Shown here: piece after piece, positions 53,751-61,198 of the stretch | How positions within the stretch are numbered: position 1 is the first letter of the stretch | How the letters are laid out: each line of letters opens with the position of its first letter | NCBI RefSeq assembly: GCF_000224415.1 | Contig: NZ_AFXQ01000013.1 | Span: 1-64,000 of the forward strand | Length of the DNA stretch: 64,000 nt | Direction: 5' to 3' | Source: Citricoccus sp. CH26A | GTDB lineage: Bacteria; Actinomycetota; Actinomycetes; Actinomycetales; Micrococcaceae | The notes under the pieces: model-generated | Database searches by the model: none | What the model was told of the DNA's origin: nothing | The model's input: the letters and a program-made list of their open reading frames with translations, nothing else | Position numbers and translations under genes: made by a program

Positions 53751-54149
53751 GTGAGTACGCAGAGTCGGCAGGGTCCCAGGCCCCCGGCCGTGGTGGCGGT
53801 GGCCCTGGTGCTGCTGCTGCAGGCCCTCGGAGTGCTGGTGGCGGCTGCCGGGTTCGGGGTGCAGGTCGGGACGGGGTCCCTGAACCTGGGCGCCCAGGTG
53901 TTCCTCGTCGTCCTCATGGTCGCCGCCGGGTTCTGGATCGGAGCCGTGGGCCTGGGCCTGTGGCGCGGCAGGCCGTGGGTCCGTGCGGCCACCGTGGTCA
54001 TCGAGATGTTCGCCGTCATCCTGTCCATCAGCTTCTTCTCGGCCGGGAACGTGCTCATGGGCGCCCTGTTCCTGCTGCCGGCCGCGGTGGCCCTGGTGCT
54101 CATGTTCTCCCGGCAGGTGGCCTCCTACCTGGCCGGACTGCCCTCCTGA
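53751..54149 (+). CDS. Small four-helix membrane protein, unknown function
   Basis: A 132-residue protein with four hydrophobic segments: VVAVALVLLLQALGVLVAAAG, VFLVVLMVAAGFWIGAVGLGL, ATVVIEMFAVILSISFF and MGALFLLPAAVALVLMF. A short basic loop (WRGRPWVR) lies between helices 2 and 3. No known domain is recognised. GTG 53751 is preceded by GGAAGGAC. It is divergent from whiB1 and followed by a hairpin terminator shared with the convergent DUF1844 gene. Confidence 0.75.
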   Translation: MSTQSRQGPRPPAVVAVALVLLLQALGVLVAAAGFGVQVGTGSLNLGAQVFLVVLMVAAGFWIGAVGLGLWRGRPWVRAATVVIEMFAVILSISFFSAGNVLMGALFLLPAAVALVLMFSRQVASYLAGLPS

Positions 54150-54209
54150 CCGTCCGGTCGTGCCCGGGGTGCCCTGGGCCCCGCCGGGGCCTCGGGACCG
54201 GAACGGGGC

Positions 54210-54243
54210 GGGCCCGGCGTCCTCATCTGGAGGCGCCGGGCCC
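54210..54243. terminator. Bidirectional terminator between 53751 and DUF1844 genes
   Basis: GGGCCCGGCG (54210-54219) pairs perfectly with CGCCGGGCCC (54234-54243), between two convergent genes. Confidence 0.65.
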
Positions 54244-54285
54244 GGTGGTGTGACGGGGGGCTGGAGGGCGTGGACGGACCGGCGG

Positions 54286-54657
54286 TCAGTTCACCGCGCC
54301 GGTGTACTTCTCGCCCGGGCCCTTGCCCGGCGCGTCCGGGAACGGCGAGGCCTCGCGGAAGGCCAGCTGCAGGGAGCGCAGGCCGTCGCGCAACGGGCCG
54401 GCGTGCTGGCTGCCGATCTCCGGGGCGGCGGCGGTGACGAGGCCGGCCAGGGCGGTGATGAGCTTGCGGGCCTCGTCCAGGTCGATGAGCTCCTGGGCGT
54501 CCTCACGGTCGGCCAGGCCGACCTTCACGGCCGCCGCGGTCATGAAGTGGACGGCCGTGGTGTTGATGATCTCCACCGCCGGGACCTCGTGGATCTCCCG
54601 GACCCGGTCGGCCACCGGCTCGCCGGACGGGGAGGGATTCTGCTGTGCATCGTTCAT
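54286..54657 (-). CDS. DUF1844 family protein
   Basis: A 123-residue soluble protein of the DUF1844 family, with the typical EIINTTAVHFMTAAAVKVGL and IDLDEARKLITALAGLVTAA helices. It is found beside infC throughout Actinobacteria (and other phyla). Its function is unknown. Pairing with the IF3-L35-L20 operon hints at translation or ribosome work. ATG 54657 has AAGCTT 6 nt upstream, a weak candidate -10 with leaderless spacing. It is divergent from infC. Confidence 0.88.
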   Translation of the reverse strand: MNDAQQNPSPSGEPVADRVREIHEVPAVEIINTTAVHFMTAAAVKVGLADREDAQELIDLDEARKLITALAGLVTAAAPEIGSQHAGPLRDGLRSLQLAFREASPFPDAPGKGPGEKYTGAVN

Positions 54658-54975
54658 GCTGGTAAGCTTGTCACAGACCAGCTGGTCCGCTGGCCATTCC
54701 CCCATGGAATGGCCCACGGTCACCAGCCATCGAAAGTGGAGGCCATCTCCCACCCGCGTCAGCAGGAAGTCCGGATTCCGGGCCGAGTTGCCGGGTTACC
54801 GGTCCGGCAGTCCCGCGAGGGGTGTCGCACCGTTCGGTCGGCGGAATGCTTCGCCGACCTCGGCCTCCGTCTGCGTTGAGCACGGAGGCCTTAGTCGTCT
54901 CCGGGCCCGGCGCAGGGGACCGCACCCGGGACGGCGGCCCCGAACCCGAAGAACCCAGACCACAGGAGTTGCAAG
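54658..54975. other. Divergent DUF1844/infC region with infC leader
   Basis: This 318-bp region has no gene. It holds the promoters of both flanking genes and a structured infC leader. I find no clear sigma-70 promoter for infC. An inverted repeat CCATTCC-CC-ATGGAATGG-like block (54697-54714) and the hairpins at 54836-54890 are the visible structures. AGGAG at 54964-54968 is the infC ribosome-binding site. Confidence 0.5.
54836..54890 (+). promoter_or_regulatory. Two hairpins in the infC leader
   Basis: GGTCGGCG (54836-54843) pairs with CGCCGACC (54852-54859). GGCCTCCGT (54862-54870) pairs with ACGGAGGCC (54882-54890) and is followed by TTAGTCGT. They lie 86-140 nt before the infC start, a position suited to an attenuator or an L20/IF3-responsive leader. 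Confidence 0.45.
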
Positions 54976-56016
54976 ATTAGCGAGCCGAGAATCAACGAAC
55001 GGATCCGCGTGCCCGAGGTGCGCCTGGTCGGCCCCCAGGGCGAGCAGGTCGGAATTGTGCGCATCGAGGATGCGCTGCGACTTGCCACTGAGGCCGATCT
55101 GGACCTCGTTGAGGTGGCCCCGACGGCGAAGCCGCCGGTCTGCAAGCTCATGGACTTCGGCAAGTGGAAGTACGAGGCCGCCGTCAAGGCCCGTGAGGCG
55201 CGGAAGAACCAGACGAACACGGTGTTGAAGGAAGTCCGCTTCCGCCTGAAGATCGACACCCACGACTACGAGACCAAGGTCGGCCACGCCCGGAAGTTCC
55301 TCACCGCGGGGGACAAGGTCAAGGCCATGATCCAGTTCCGCGGACGCGAGCAGCAGCGTCCGGAGCTGGGCATCCGCCTGCTCGAGAAGTTCGCGTCCGA
55401 CGTCGCCGATGTCGGCAGCGTCGAGTCGACCCCCCGTCAGGACGGCCGCAACATGGTCATGGTGGTCGGGCCGGTGAAGAACAAGGCCGAGGCCCGCGCC
55501 GAGGCCCGGAAGAGCCAGCAGGACATCCCCAAGCCCGAGCGTGTCGGTTCGCGCCGTGACGTCGCGGCCCGGGAGGCCAAGTCCAAGGTCGCGGAGGACA
55601 CCTCGTCCGCCCCGCTGTCCAGCTCGATGTCGGACGCGATGCCCGAGCAGCTGAAGAAGTTGGCCCAGGCCGGCTCGGCTGCTGCGGCACCGGCGGCCGC
55701 GCCGGCGGAGGACGCTCCGGTGTCAGCTCCTGCTGTGACGGAGGAGGCCAAGCCCGCCTCTGCTCCGGCGGAGACCAAGCCGGCTGCGGCCAAGCCCGCG
55801 ACGGCTCCGGCGGAGACCAAGCCGGCTGCGGCCAAGCCCGCGACGGCTCCGGCAGAGACCAAGCCGGCGGCGGCCAAGCCAGCAGCGGCTCCGGCAACCA
55901 AGCCGGCGGCGACTCCGGCTGCGGCCAAGCCGGCACCCAAGCCGTCGATGCCGAAGCCGGCCCCCAAGCCCGGTGCGGCCCCGAAGCCCGGTCCCAAGCC
56001 GGGCGGCAGGAAGTAA
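54976..56016 (+). CDS. infC: Translation initiation factor IF3 with AUU start and long AKP-rich tail
   Basis: A 346-residue IF3. The rare ATT start at 54976 is chosen because the protein then begins [17 protein letters not shown] as in homologues, and AGGAG lies 7 nt upstream. IF3 checks the start codon, so its own non-canonical start gives feedback control in other bacteria. Residues 1-170 cover both IF3 domains ([35 protein letters not shown]). The tail, 171-346, is rich in Ala, Lys and Pro, with three 14-residue repeats. It doubles the usual 180-residue length. rpmI and rplT follow in the same operon. Confidence 0.97.
   Translation: MSEPRINERIRVPEVRLVGPQGEQVGIVRIEDALRLATEADLDLVEVAPTAKPPVCKLMDFGKWKYEAAVKAREARKNQTNTVLKEVRFRLKIDTHDYETKVGHARKFLTAGDKVKAMIQFRGREQQRPELGIRLLEKFASDVADVGSVESTPRQDGRNMVMVVGPVKNKAEARAEARKSQQDIPKPERVGSRRDVAAREAKSKVAEDTSSAPLSSSMSDAMPEQLKKLAQAGSAAAAPAAAPAEDAPVSAPAVTEEAKPASAPAETKPAAAKPATAPAETKPAAAKPATAPAETKPAAAKPAAAPATKPAATPAAAKPAPKPSMPKPAPKPGAAPKPGPKPGGRK
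55762..55887 (+). repeat. Three 42-bp tandem repeats inside infC
   Basis: Copies start at 55762, 55804 and 55846. Each encodes [14 protein letters not shown] or a close variant, in frame. The third copy has diverged toward its end. Confidence 0.85.
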
Positions 56017-56137
56017 GGCCGGCATCACACCTTCGGTCCGGCATCCCCGGACCGTCCAGATCGGCCCCGTGTACGGCGGGGCCCATGCAGCACTGTCCCG
56101 CCCCGGCGGGCAGCCAACACGAAGGAGAACGGCAGCC

Positions 56138-56332
56138 ATGCCGAAGATGAAGACCCACAGCGGAGCCAAGAAGCGCTTCCGCGTGACCGGTTCCGGCAAG
56201 CTGATGCGTCAGCAGGCCAACCGCCGCCACTACCTGGAGCACAAGCCCTCCACGCTGACGCGCCGTCTGGCCAGCGACCAGCTGGTCTCCAAGTCCAGCG
56301 TCAAGACCATCAAGCGGATGCTCGGCATCTGA
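56138..56332 (+). CDS. rpmI: 50S ribosomal protein L35
   Basis: A 64-residue L35, with [20 protein letters not shown] at the start and RRLASDQLV near the middle. It is rich in Lys/Arg and full length for the family. ATG 56138 follows GAAGGAG. It is the second gene of the infC-rpmI-rplT operon; the gap from infC is 121 bp and contains a GC-rich stretch with no strong hairpin. Confidence 0.98.
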   Translation: MPKMKTHSGAKKRFRVTGSGKLMRQQANRRHYLEHKPSTLTRRLASDQLVSKSSVKTIKRMLGI

Positions 56333-56418
56333 GAATCCCCGTGGCCTGAGGGCCGCAATCCAGCCAGCCGCCGCGCGGAGCGTCCCGCGGACGGCATCGA
56401 TTTCGAAGGAGTACGCAC

Positions 56419-56805
56419 GTGGCACGTGTGAAGCGGGCAGTCAATGCCCACAAGAAGCGCCGGGTGGTCCTTGACCGCGCCTCCGGTTACCGCGGTCAGC
56501 GTTCCCGCCTTTACCGCAAGGCCAAGGAACAGCTGCTGCACTCGTATGTCTACAACTACCAGCACCGCAAGAAGCGCAAGGGCGACTTCCGCCGGCTGTG
56601 GATCACCCGCATCAACGCCGCCTCCCGCGCCAACGGCATGACCTACAACCGCTTCATGCAGGGCCTGAAGCTGGCCGGCATCGAGGTGGACCGCCGCATG
56701 CTCGCCGAGCTGGCCGTGTCCGACGCCGCCGCCTTCGCCACCCTGGTGACCGCGGCCCGTGCGGCACTGCCCGCGGACGTCAACGCCCCGGTTGCCGCCA
56801 AGTAG
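56419..56805 (+). CDS. rplT: 50S ribosomal protein L20
   Basis: A 128-residue L20 starting at GTG 56419 with GAAGGAG upstream. The protein reads [20 protein letters not shown], followed by [16 protein letters not shown] and [19 protein letters not shown]. It binds 23S rRNA early in 50S assembly, and in some bacteria it represses this operon. It is the last ribosomal gene of the operon; the TrmH-family gene starts 58 bp later. Confidence 0.98.
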   Translation: MARVKRAVNAHKKRRVVLDRASGYRGQRSRLYRKAKEQLLHSYVYNYQHRKKRKGDFRRLWITRINAASRANGMTYNRFMQGLKLAGIEVDRRMLAELAVSDAAAFATLVTAARAALPADVNAPVAAK

Positions 56806-56863
56806 GCATTCCGGACTCCGTCCACCGGGCGAGGCATCGCCCGCGCCGTCGCGACAGGACACC

Positions 56864-57748
56864 ATGAACGAGCGCCCTGACCAGGACGTGATGACCAACC
56901 CCCGGGCTGACCGGGTGCGCAGGGTCGCACGGCTGGCGGGGCGCTCGTCGCGTCAGCGGGAGGGGCTGTTCCTCGCCGAGGGGCCCCAGCCGGCCCGCGA
57001 GGCGCTGCGCGCACACCTGGGCCAGCTCGGATCCCCCCAATGGACACCGGGTGACGTCGTGGAGGCGGTGTACGTCTCGACGAGGCTGGCCGATCGGCAT
57101 CCGGACCTGGCCGCCCTGGCAGCGGAGGCCGCCCGGGCGGGGGTCCCGGTGCGGCAGGCCAGTGACGAGGTGCTGACGGCCATGACCGACGCGGTCACCG
57201 GGCAGGACGTCCTGGCCGTGTGCCGGGTCCCCGAGTCGTCGGCGGAGTCGGTGCTCGCCGGTCTTCCCGGCCAGCCGCGCCTGGCGGCCGTCCTGTGCCG
57301 GGTCCAGGATCCGGGCAATGCGGGGACCATCCTGCGCGCGGCGGATGCCGCCGGCGCCGACGTCGTGGTGTTGACGGCCGGCTCGGTGGACCTGTTCAAC
57401 CCCAAGGTGGTGCGTTCTACCGCCGGATCGCTGTTCCACCTGCCCGTCGTGACCGGGGCGGACCTGCCTGCGGCCGGTGCGCTGCTGTCCGGCCGCGGGC
57501 TCCAGCTGCTGGCCGCGGACGGGTACGGCGCCGTGGGCCTGGACCGGCCTCCGCCGGGCCTGCTGGCGCGGCCCACCGCCTGGCTGTTCGGGAACGAGGC
57601 CCAGGGATTGTCACCGGCGGAGCTGTCCCTGGCCGCCGAACGGGTGGCGGTGCCCCTCTACGGCCGGGCGGAGTCGCTGAACGTCGCCACGGCGGCGACC
57701 GTGTGCCTCTACGCCTCGGCCATGTCCCAGCACGCGGACCGGTCCTGA
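56864..57748 (+). CDS. TrmH-family (SpoU) RNA 2'-O-methyltransferase
   Basis: A 294-residue SPOUT enzyme. The N-terminal substrate-binding domain (about 20-120) precedes the catalytic domain with the three SpoU motifs: RVQDPGNAGTILRAADAAGAD, AWLFGNEAQGLS and VPLYGRAESLNVATAATVCLY. It is the TrmH-like gene found after rplT in Actinobacteria, before pheS. It should 2'-O-methylate rRNA or tRNA; the target is not determined from sequence. ATG 56864 follows ACAGGAC. A strong hairpin terminator follows 20 bp after the stop. Confidence 0.93.
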   Translation: MNERPDQDVMTNPRADRVRRVARLAGRSSRQREGLFLAEGPQPAREALRAHLGQLGSPQWTPGDVVEAVYVSTRLADRHPDLAALAAEAARAGVPVRQASDEVLTAMTDAVTGQDVLAVCRVPESSAESVLAGLPGQPRLAAVLCRVQDPGNAGTILRAADAAGADVVVLTAGSVDLFNPKVVRSTAGSLFHLPVVTGADLPAAGALLSGRGLQLLAADGYGAVGLDRPPPGLLARPTAWLFGNEAQGLSPAELSLAAERVAVPLYGRAESLNVATAATVCLYASAMSQHADRS

Positions 57749-57767
57749 TGTCCCGGCCGTCGACGGC

Positions 57768-57797
57768 ACGAAGGGCGCCCCGAGGGGCGCCCTTCGT
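57768..57797. terminator. Bidirectional terminator after the TrmH-family gene
   Basis: A 14-bp stem (57768-57781 with 57784-57797) lies between the convergent TrmH-family and GlsB-like genes. Confidence 0.75.
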
Positions 57798-57818
57798 CGT
57801 CTCGCCGGTGTGCCGGAA

Positions 57819-58091
57819 TCAGACCCTGCTGCCGCGGCGGCGCGTGATGGCCTGCCAGATGAAGGCCACGATGATGCCACCGATGATGGCGAACACCCAG
57901 GTCCAGAAGCTCCAGAAGCTCTCGTTGAGGTCGAGGCCGAACAGCAGGCCACCGATCCAGCCGCCCAGGATGGCGCCCAGGATGCCGGTGACTAGCGCCC
58001 CCAGCCAGCCTCCGCCCTGGTCGCCGGGGAGGATGAGGCGCGCGATCGCACCTGCGATCAGGCCCATGATGATCCAGCTGATGATGCTCAT
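57819..58091 (-). CDS. GlsB/YeaQ/YmgE-family stress membrane protein
   Basis: A 90-residue protein with three membrane helices: SIISWIIMGLIAGAIARLILP, WLGALVTGILGAILGGWIGGLLF and FWSFWTWVFAIIGGIIVAFIW. The glycine-rich helices and the GDQGGGW loop are family marks. Members are small transglycosylase-associated proteins induced by stress. GGGG before the ATG (58091) gives a ribosome-binding site. A 21-bp inverted repeat (58124-58144) lies just upstream. Confidence 0.92.
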   Translation of the reverse strand: MSIISWIIMGLIAGAIARLILPGDQGGGWLGALVTGILGAILGGWIGGLLFGLDLNESFWSFWTWVFAIIGGIIVAFIWQAITRRRGSRV

Positions 58092-58123
58092 GATGTGTCC
58101 CCTTCGTGCTCGTCGTGCAGTGC

Positions 58124-58144
58124 GCTGACAGGGATAGTGTCAGC
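58124..58144. promoter_or_regulatory. Inverted repeat upstream of the GlsB-like gene
   Basis: GCTGACA (58124-58130), 7 bp and TGTCAGC (58138-58144) form a perfect dyad about 33 bp before the start. The size suits a dimeric repressor or activator site overlapping the promoter. Confidence 0.45.
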
Positions 58145-58162
58145 CGGGATGCACGGGCCAGT

Positions 58163-58213
58163 CCACGGTTGGCGCCCCGGACCGGACGGGCCCACGGCTG
58201 GCGCCCCGGGCCG
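58163..58213. repeat. Imperfect direct repeat between GlsB-like and MFS genes
   Basis: About 22 bp beginning CCACGG and containing TGGCGCCCCGG occurs at 58163-58184 and again at 58192-58213, with two mismatches. The period is 29 bp. TGGCGCC is itself near-palindromic. No function is evident; it is downstream of the MFS gene. Confidence 0.5.
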
Positions 58214-58243
58214 GCGGATGGCACGGTGCGGCATCGTCGCACG

Positions 58244-59461
58244 TCAGCTGGGGGATACCGTGGATCGGGGACGTAACAGCAGCAGGGACAGAACGCACCC
58301 GACGGCGGCGAGACCGGCCCCGGCACCGGCCGGCACCTGGAGCCCGGCACCGGCGGAGATGACCGCCGCGCCCACCCAGGCACCCATGGCATTGGCCAGG
58401 TTGAGCGCCGAGTGGTTCAGGGCCCCGGACAGCTGCGGTGCGTGCGGGGCGGCGTCCACGAGCAGCACCTGCAGGGAGGGGACCAGGGCCGAGGCGGCGG
58501 TGGCGGCGGCCAGCAGGGGGACCAGCGAGAGCACCCACCACGGTGCGGTGACACTGAAGAGGGCCAGGGCCACGGCCACGGTCCCGAGCATCCACTGCAG
58601 GGTGCGGGTGGCCGACCGGTCGGACCAGGCCCCGCCCAGCAGGGTGCCGGCCACCATGCCGAGTCCGTAGAGGGCCATGATGACCGGGACCAGCCGCTCC
58701 GGCAGTCCGCCGATCTCCACGAACACCGGGGCGATGTAGGTGTACAGCGCGAACATGCCCGCGAACCCGATGGTGCCCACCAGCACGGCCCGCCACAGTG
58801 CGCCGGAGCGCAGCGCGGTCAGTTCGCCGCGCACCGAGGTGCCGGCCGGCGCCGGGATGGCCGGGACCAGCCAGGCGACGGCGGCGATCGTCGCGGTGCC
58901 GAAGACGCCGGTGAGGATGAACATCCACCGCCAGCCCGCACTCTGTCCGAGCCAGGTGGCCACGGGCACGCCCACCAGGTTGGCCACGGACAGGCCTGCC
59001 ATCACCCAGGCGGTGGCCTGGCCCCGGCGGGCCGGACCCGCCAGGTGAGCGGCCGCCAGGGCCGCGGCCGAGAAGTACGCGCCGTGGGGGAGGCCCGAGA
59101 TGAAGCGGGCCACGAGCATGGTGGCGAAGTCCGGTGCCAGCAGGCTCGCGGCATGGCCGATGACGAACATGGCCATGAGGGAGAGCGCCGAGACCTTCCG
59201 GTCCACGCGGGCCAGGCCCGCCGCCAGCAGGGGCGCCCCCACGACGACTCCCAGCGCGTAGGCCGAGATCAGGATGCCTCCGGCGGGGAGGTCGACCTGG
59301 AGGTCGGCCACCGCCTGGGGCAGCAGCCCCATGATCGCGAACTCGGTGGTGCCGATCGCGAACCCACCCAGGGCCAGCGCCAGGATTCCCGGCAGGATAC
59401 GGCGGGGCCGGGCGGATGAGGCGGGTGAGGCGGAGGAGCCGGCGGCGGTGGGGGGCACCAT
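58244..59461 (-). CDS. MFS drug/sugar efflux transporter (DHA1, AraJ/Cmx-like)
   Basis: A 405-residue transporter with about 12 membrane helices. Motif A-like GLARVDRKV is in loop 2-3. TTEFAIMGLLPQAVADL in helix 1 and the antiporter motif C-like region in helix 5 (AGLSVANLVGVPVATWLG) put it in the DHA1 antiporter group (AraJ, Cmx, YdhP). The substrate is unknown. ATG 59461 gives the full frame, but TAGGCT ends 6 nt before a GTG at 59458, which may be the real start of a leaderless mRNA. It shares a 48-bp divergent promoter region with the Nudix gene. Confidence 0.92.
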   Translation of the reverse strand: MVPPTAAGSSASPASSARPRRILPGILALALGGFAIGTTEFAIMGLLPQAVADLQVDLPAGGILISAYALGVVVGAPLLAAGLARVDRKVSALSLMAMFVIGHAASLLAPDFATMLVARFISGLPHGAYFSAAALAAAHLAGPARRGQATAWVMAGLSVANLVGVPVATWLGQSAGWRWMFILTGVFGTATIAAVAWLVPAIPAPAGTSVRGELTALRSGALWRAVLVGTIGFAGMFALYTYIAPVFVEIGGLPERLVPVIMALYGLGMVAGTLLGGAWSDRSATRTLQWMLGTVAVALALFSVTAPWWVLSLVPLLAAATAASALVPSLQVLLVDAAPHAPQLSGALNHSALNLANAMGAWVGAAVISAGAGLQVPAGAGAGLAAVGCVLSLLLLRPRSTVSPS

Positions 59462-59464
59462 TCC

Positions 59465-59470
59465 AGCCTA
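59465..59470 (-). promoter_or_regulatory. -10-like TAGGCT of the MFS gene
   Basis: On the minus strand TAGGCT ends 6 nt before GTG 59458 and 3 nt before ATG 59461. Confidence 0.55.
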
Positions 59471-59496
59471 CGGGCCAGGCCTGTGCGCAACCGGCC

Positions 59497-59502
59497 TAGG
59501 AT
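59497..59502 (+). promoter_or_regulatory. -10-like TAGGAT, leaderless geometry
   Basis: TAGGAT ends 7 nt before ATG 59510 of the Nudix gene. Back-to-back leaderless promoters thus share 48 bp. Confidence 0.55.
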
Positions 59503-59509
59503 CGGGACC

Positions 59510-59986
59510 ATGACTGAACTCACGTCCACGTCCACCCCGGCTGCCGAGACGGGAGGACGACCCCGAGGCCCCCGACCCGTCATGGGGGCCGCGGTGCTGG
59601 ACCGGCTGGACCGTCCGACCCGGCTGCTGGTGGGACGGCGCAGCTCGCCCGAGGGCCTGGCCGGCCTCTGGGAGTTCCCGGGCGGCAAGGTCGAGCCCGG
59701 AGAGGACCCCCGGTCCGCCCTGCGGAGGGAGGTCCGGGAGGAATTGGGCGTGGACGTCCGCCTGGACCGCGAGGTGACGGCAGCTCACCCCGAGGGCTGG
59801 CTGCTGGGCAACGGGGCCAGGATGCGGGTGTTCACGGCGGTCATCGAGCGGGGCGAGGCGCGTCCGCTACAGGACCACGACCTGCTCGAGTGGCGCGAAC
59901 TGGACCGGGAGCGGCTCCAGGAACTGGAGTGGATCCCGGCCGACCGGCCGATCGTCGACGCGCTGGTGGAGATGCTGCGGGACTGA
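59510..59986 (+). CDS. MutT-like Nudix hydrolase
   Basis: A 158-residue Nudix protein. The Nudix box is complete: GGKVEPGEDPRSALRREVREELGV (G-x5-E-x7-RE-x2-EE-x-G pattern). WEFPGGK before it and the late WIPADRPIV fit the MutT / (deoxy)nucleoside triphosphate pyrophosphohydrolase group, which clean oxidised or non-canonical nucleotides. The N-terminal 20 residues are a Thr/Ser-rich extension. Start ATG 59510 is placed by TAGGAT 7 nt upstream. The next gene is a damage-responsive radical SAM gene on the other strand. Confidence 0.93.
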   Translation: MTELTSTSTPAAETGGRPRGPRPVMGAAVLDRLDRPTRLLVGRRSSPEGLAGLWEFPGGKVEPGEDPRSALRREVREELGVDVRLDREVTAAHPEGWLLGNGARMRVFTAVIERGEARPLQDHDLLEWRELDRERLQELEWIPADRPIVDALVEMLRD

Positions 59987-60002
59987 CCGTGCGGGTGCCG
60001 GC

Positions 60003-61088
60003 TCAGAACAGTGCCGGCTGCGGAGAGTGCTGGGAAGACCGCCCGGGAACCCCGCGCGCGGTCGCCCTGGCCGGCCCCTCCCCGTCCGCCGCGGTGATCC
60101 GGTGGGCGCCGCTGCGGTCCAGGCCGTGGCGGCGGGCGGCCGCGGTGGTGCGGCGGCCCAGGGCCTTCCGGTAGGAGGGTGCCGCATAGGAACCCCGGGC
60201 GTAGAGGGTGCGGTAGCCCTCCAGCAGTTCCGGATGGTCACGGGCGATCCAGTCCAGGTACCACTGACGGGCCCCGGGCCGCAGGTGCAGGGCACCGGCC
60301 AGCACCGACCGTGCGCCGGCAGCGGCCAACGCCGCCATGAGCTCCTCCACCTGCCGGTCACTGTCCGTCAGCCAGGGCAGCAACGGCATGGCCATGACCG
60401 TGACGTCCGCCCCCGCCGAGGCCAGCCTCTCGATCAGCCGCAGTCGCGCCGCCGGGCTCGGCGTCCCCGGTTCGACCTGCTGGGCGAGGCCGGGATCGAG
60501 CATGGCCAGGGACACCGACACCTGCACGGGCACCTGGCGCGAGGCCGAGGAGAGCAGGTCCAGGTCACGGCCCAGCAGCGTGCCCTTGGTCAGGATGGAG
60601 AACGGCGTGCCGGTGTCCGCCAGGGCGGTGATGATGCCGGGCATCAGCCGGTACCGGCCCTCGGCCCGCTGGTACGGGTCGGTGTTCGTGCCCAACGCCA
60701 CCAGCTCGCGTGTCCATCCGGGGCGGCCCAGTTCCCGGCGCAGCAGCTCGGGGGTGTTCACCTTCACCACGATCTGCCGGTCGAAGTCGGCGCCCGGGTC
60801 GAGGTCGAGGTACTCGTGGGTGCTGCGGGCATAGCAGTACCGGCAGGCGTGGGTGCATCCCCGGTACGGGTTGACCGTCCACCGGAATGGCATGGGCGAG
60901 GAGTCCGGGACCCGGTTCAGGGCCGACTTGGACACGACCTCGTGGAAGGTGATCCCGGCGAAGTCCGGGGTGGTGATGGAACGCTGCAGGCCGGAGAGCG
61001 GCAGCAGGGCGGCTGGCGCGGCCGGAGTGCCGCCGCCGTCCTGACCGGTTCCGTCCCCGGCCTGCAGTGCCTGCGCTTCCCATCGCAT
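60003..61088 (-). CDS. Rv2578c-family radical SAM protein
   Basis: A 361-residue radical SAM enzyme. The cluster motif CTHACRYC gives C78, C82 and C85. The sequence around it (KSALNRVP, YRGCTHACRYCYARSTHEYLD, ALGTNTDPYQRAEGRY) matches the Rv2578c family, distantly related to spore photoproduct lyase. The reaction is unknown. ATG 61088 (MRWEAQ) matches homologues. A -10 hexamer TCTAAT ends 6 nt upstream and a near-consensus LexA box overlaps it, so expression should rise on DNA damage. As I recall, the M. tuberculosis locus is also LexA-linked. Confidence 0.93.
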   Translation of the reverse strand: MRWEAQALQAGDGTGQDGGGTPAAPAALLPLSGLQRSITTPDFAGITFHEVVSKSALNRVPDSSPMPFRWTVNPYRGCTHACRYCYARSTHEYLDLDPGADFDRQIVVKVNTPELLRRELGRPGWTRELVALGTNTDPYQRAEGRYRLMPGIITALADTGTPFSILTKGTLLGRDLDLLSSASRQVPVQVSVSLAMLDPGLAQQVEPGTPSPAARLRLIERLASAGADVTVMAMPLLPWLTDSDRQVEELMAALAAAGARSVLAGALHLRPGARQWYLDWIARDHPELLEGYRTLYARGSYAAPSYRKALGRRTTAAARRHGLDRSGAHRITAADGEGPARATARGVPGRSSQHSPQPALF

Positions 61089-61094
61089 GGACCG

Positions 61095-61100
61095 ATTAGA
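61095..61100 (-). promoter_or_regulatory. -10-like TCTAAT, leaderless geometry
   Basis: On the minus strand TCTAAT ends 6 nt before ATG 61088 of the radical SAM gene and overlaps the LexA box by 4 bp. Confidence 0.6.
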
Positions 61101-61112
61101 ACACATGTTCGA
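61097..61112. promoter_or_regulatory. LexA (SOS) box
   Basis: TAGAACACATGTTCGA matches 15 of 16 positions of the actinobacterial SOS box built on TCGAAC-N4-GTTCGA with the common ACAT centre. Bound LexA would cover the -10 of the radical SAM gene. Confidence 0.85.
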
Positions 61113-61198
61113 ATCGTGGTGCAAGAACGTATGGTGCAGGGGACCGGTGCGAGAACCCCAGGGCCGCCGTGGTGCCGTCCGTGCTGGTGAGAGTGAGG

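Noticed and set aside
55762-55887. CRISPR-like or mobile repeat array
   Set aside because: The 42-bp repeats are contiguous, have no spacers and stay in the infC reading frame as a 14-residue peptide repeat.
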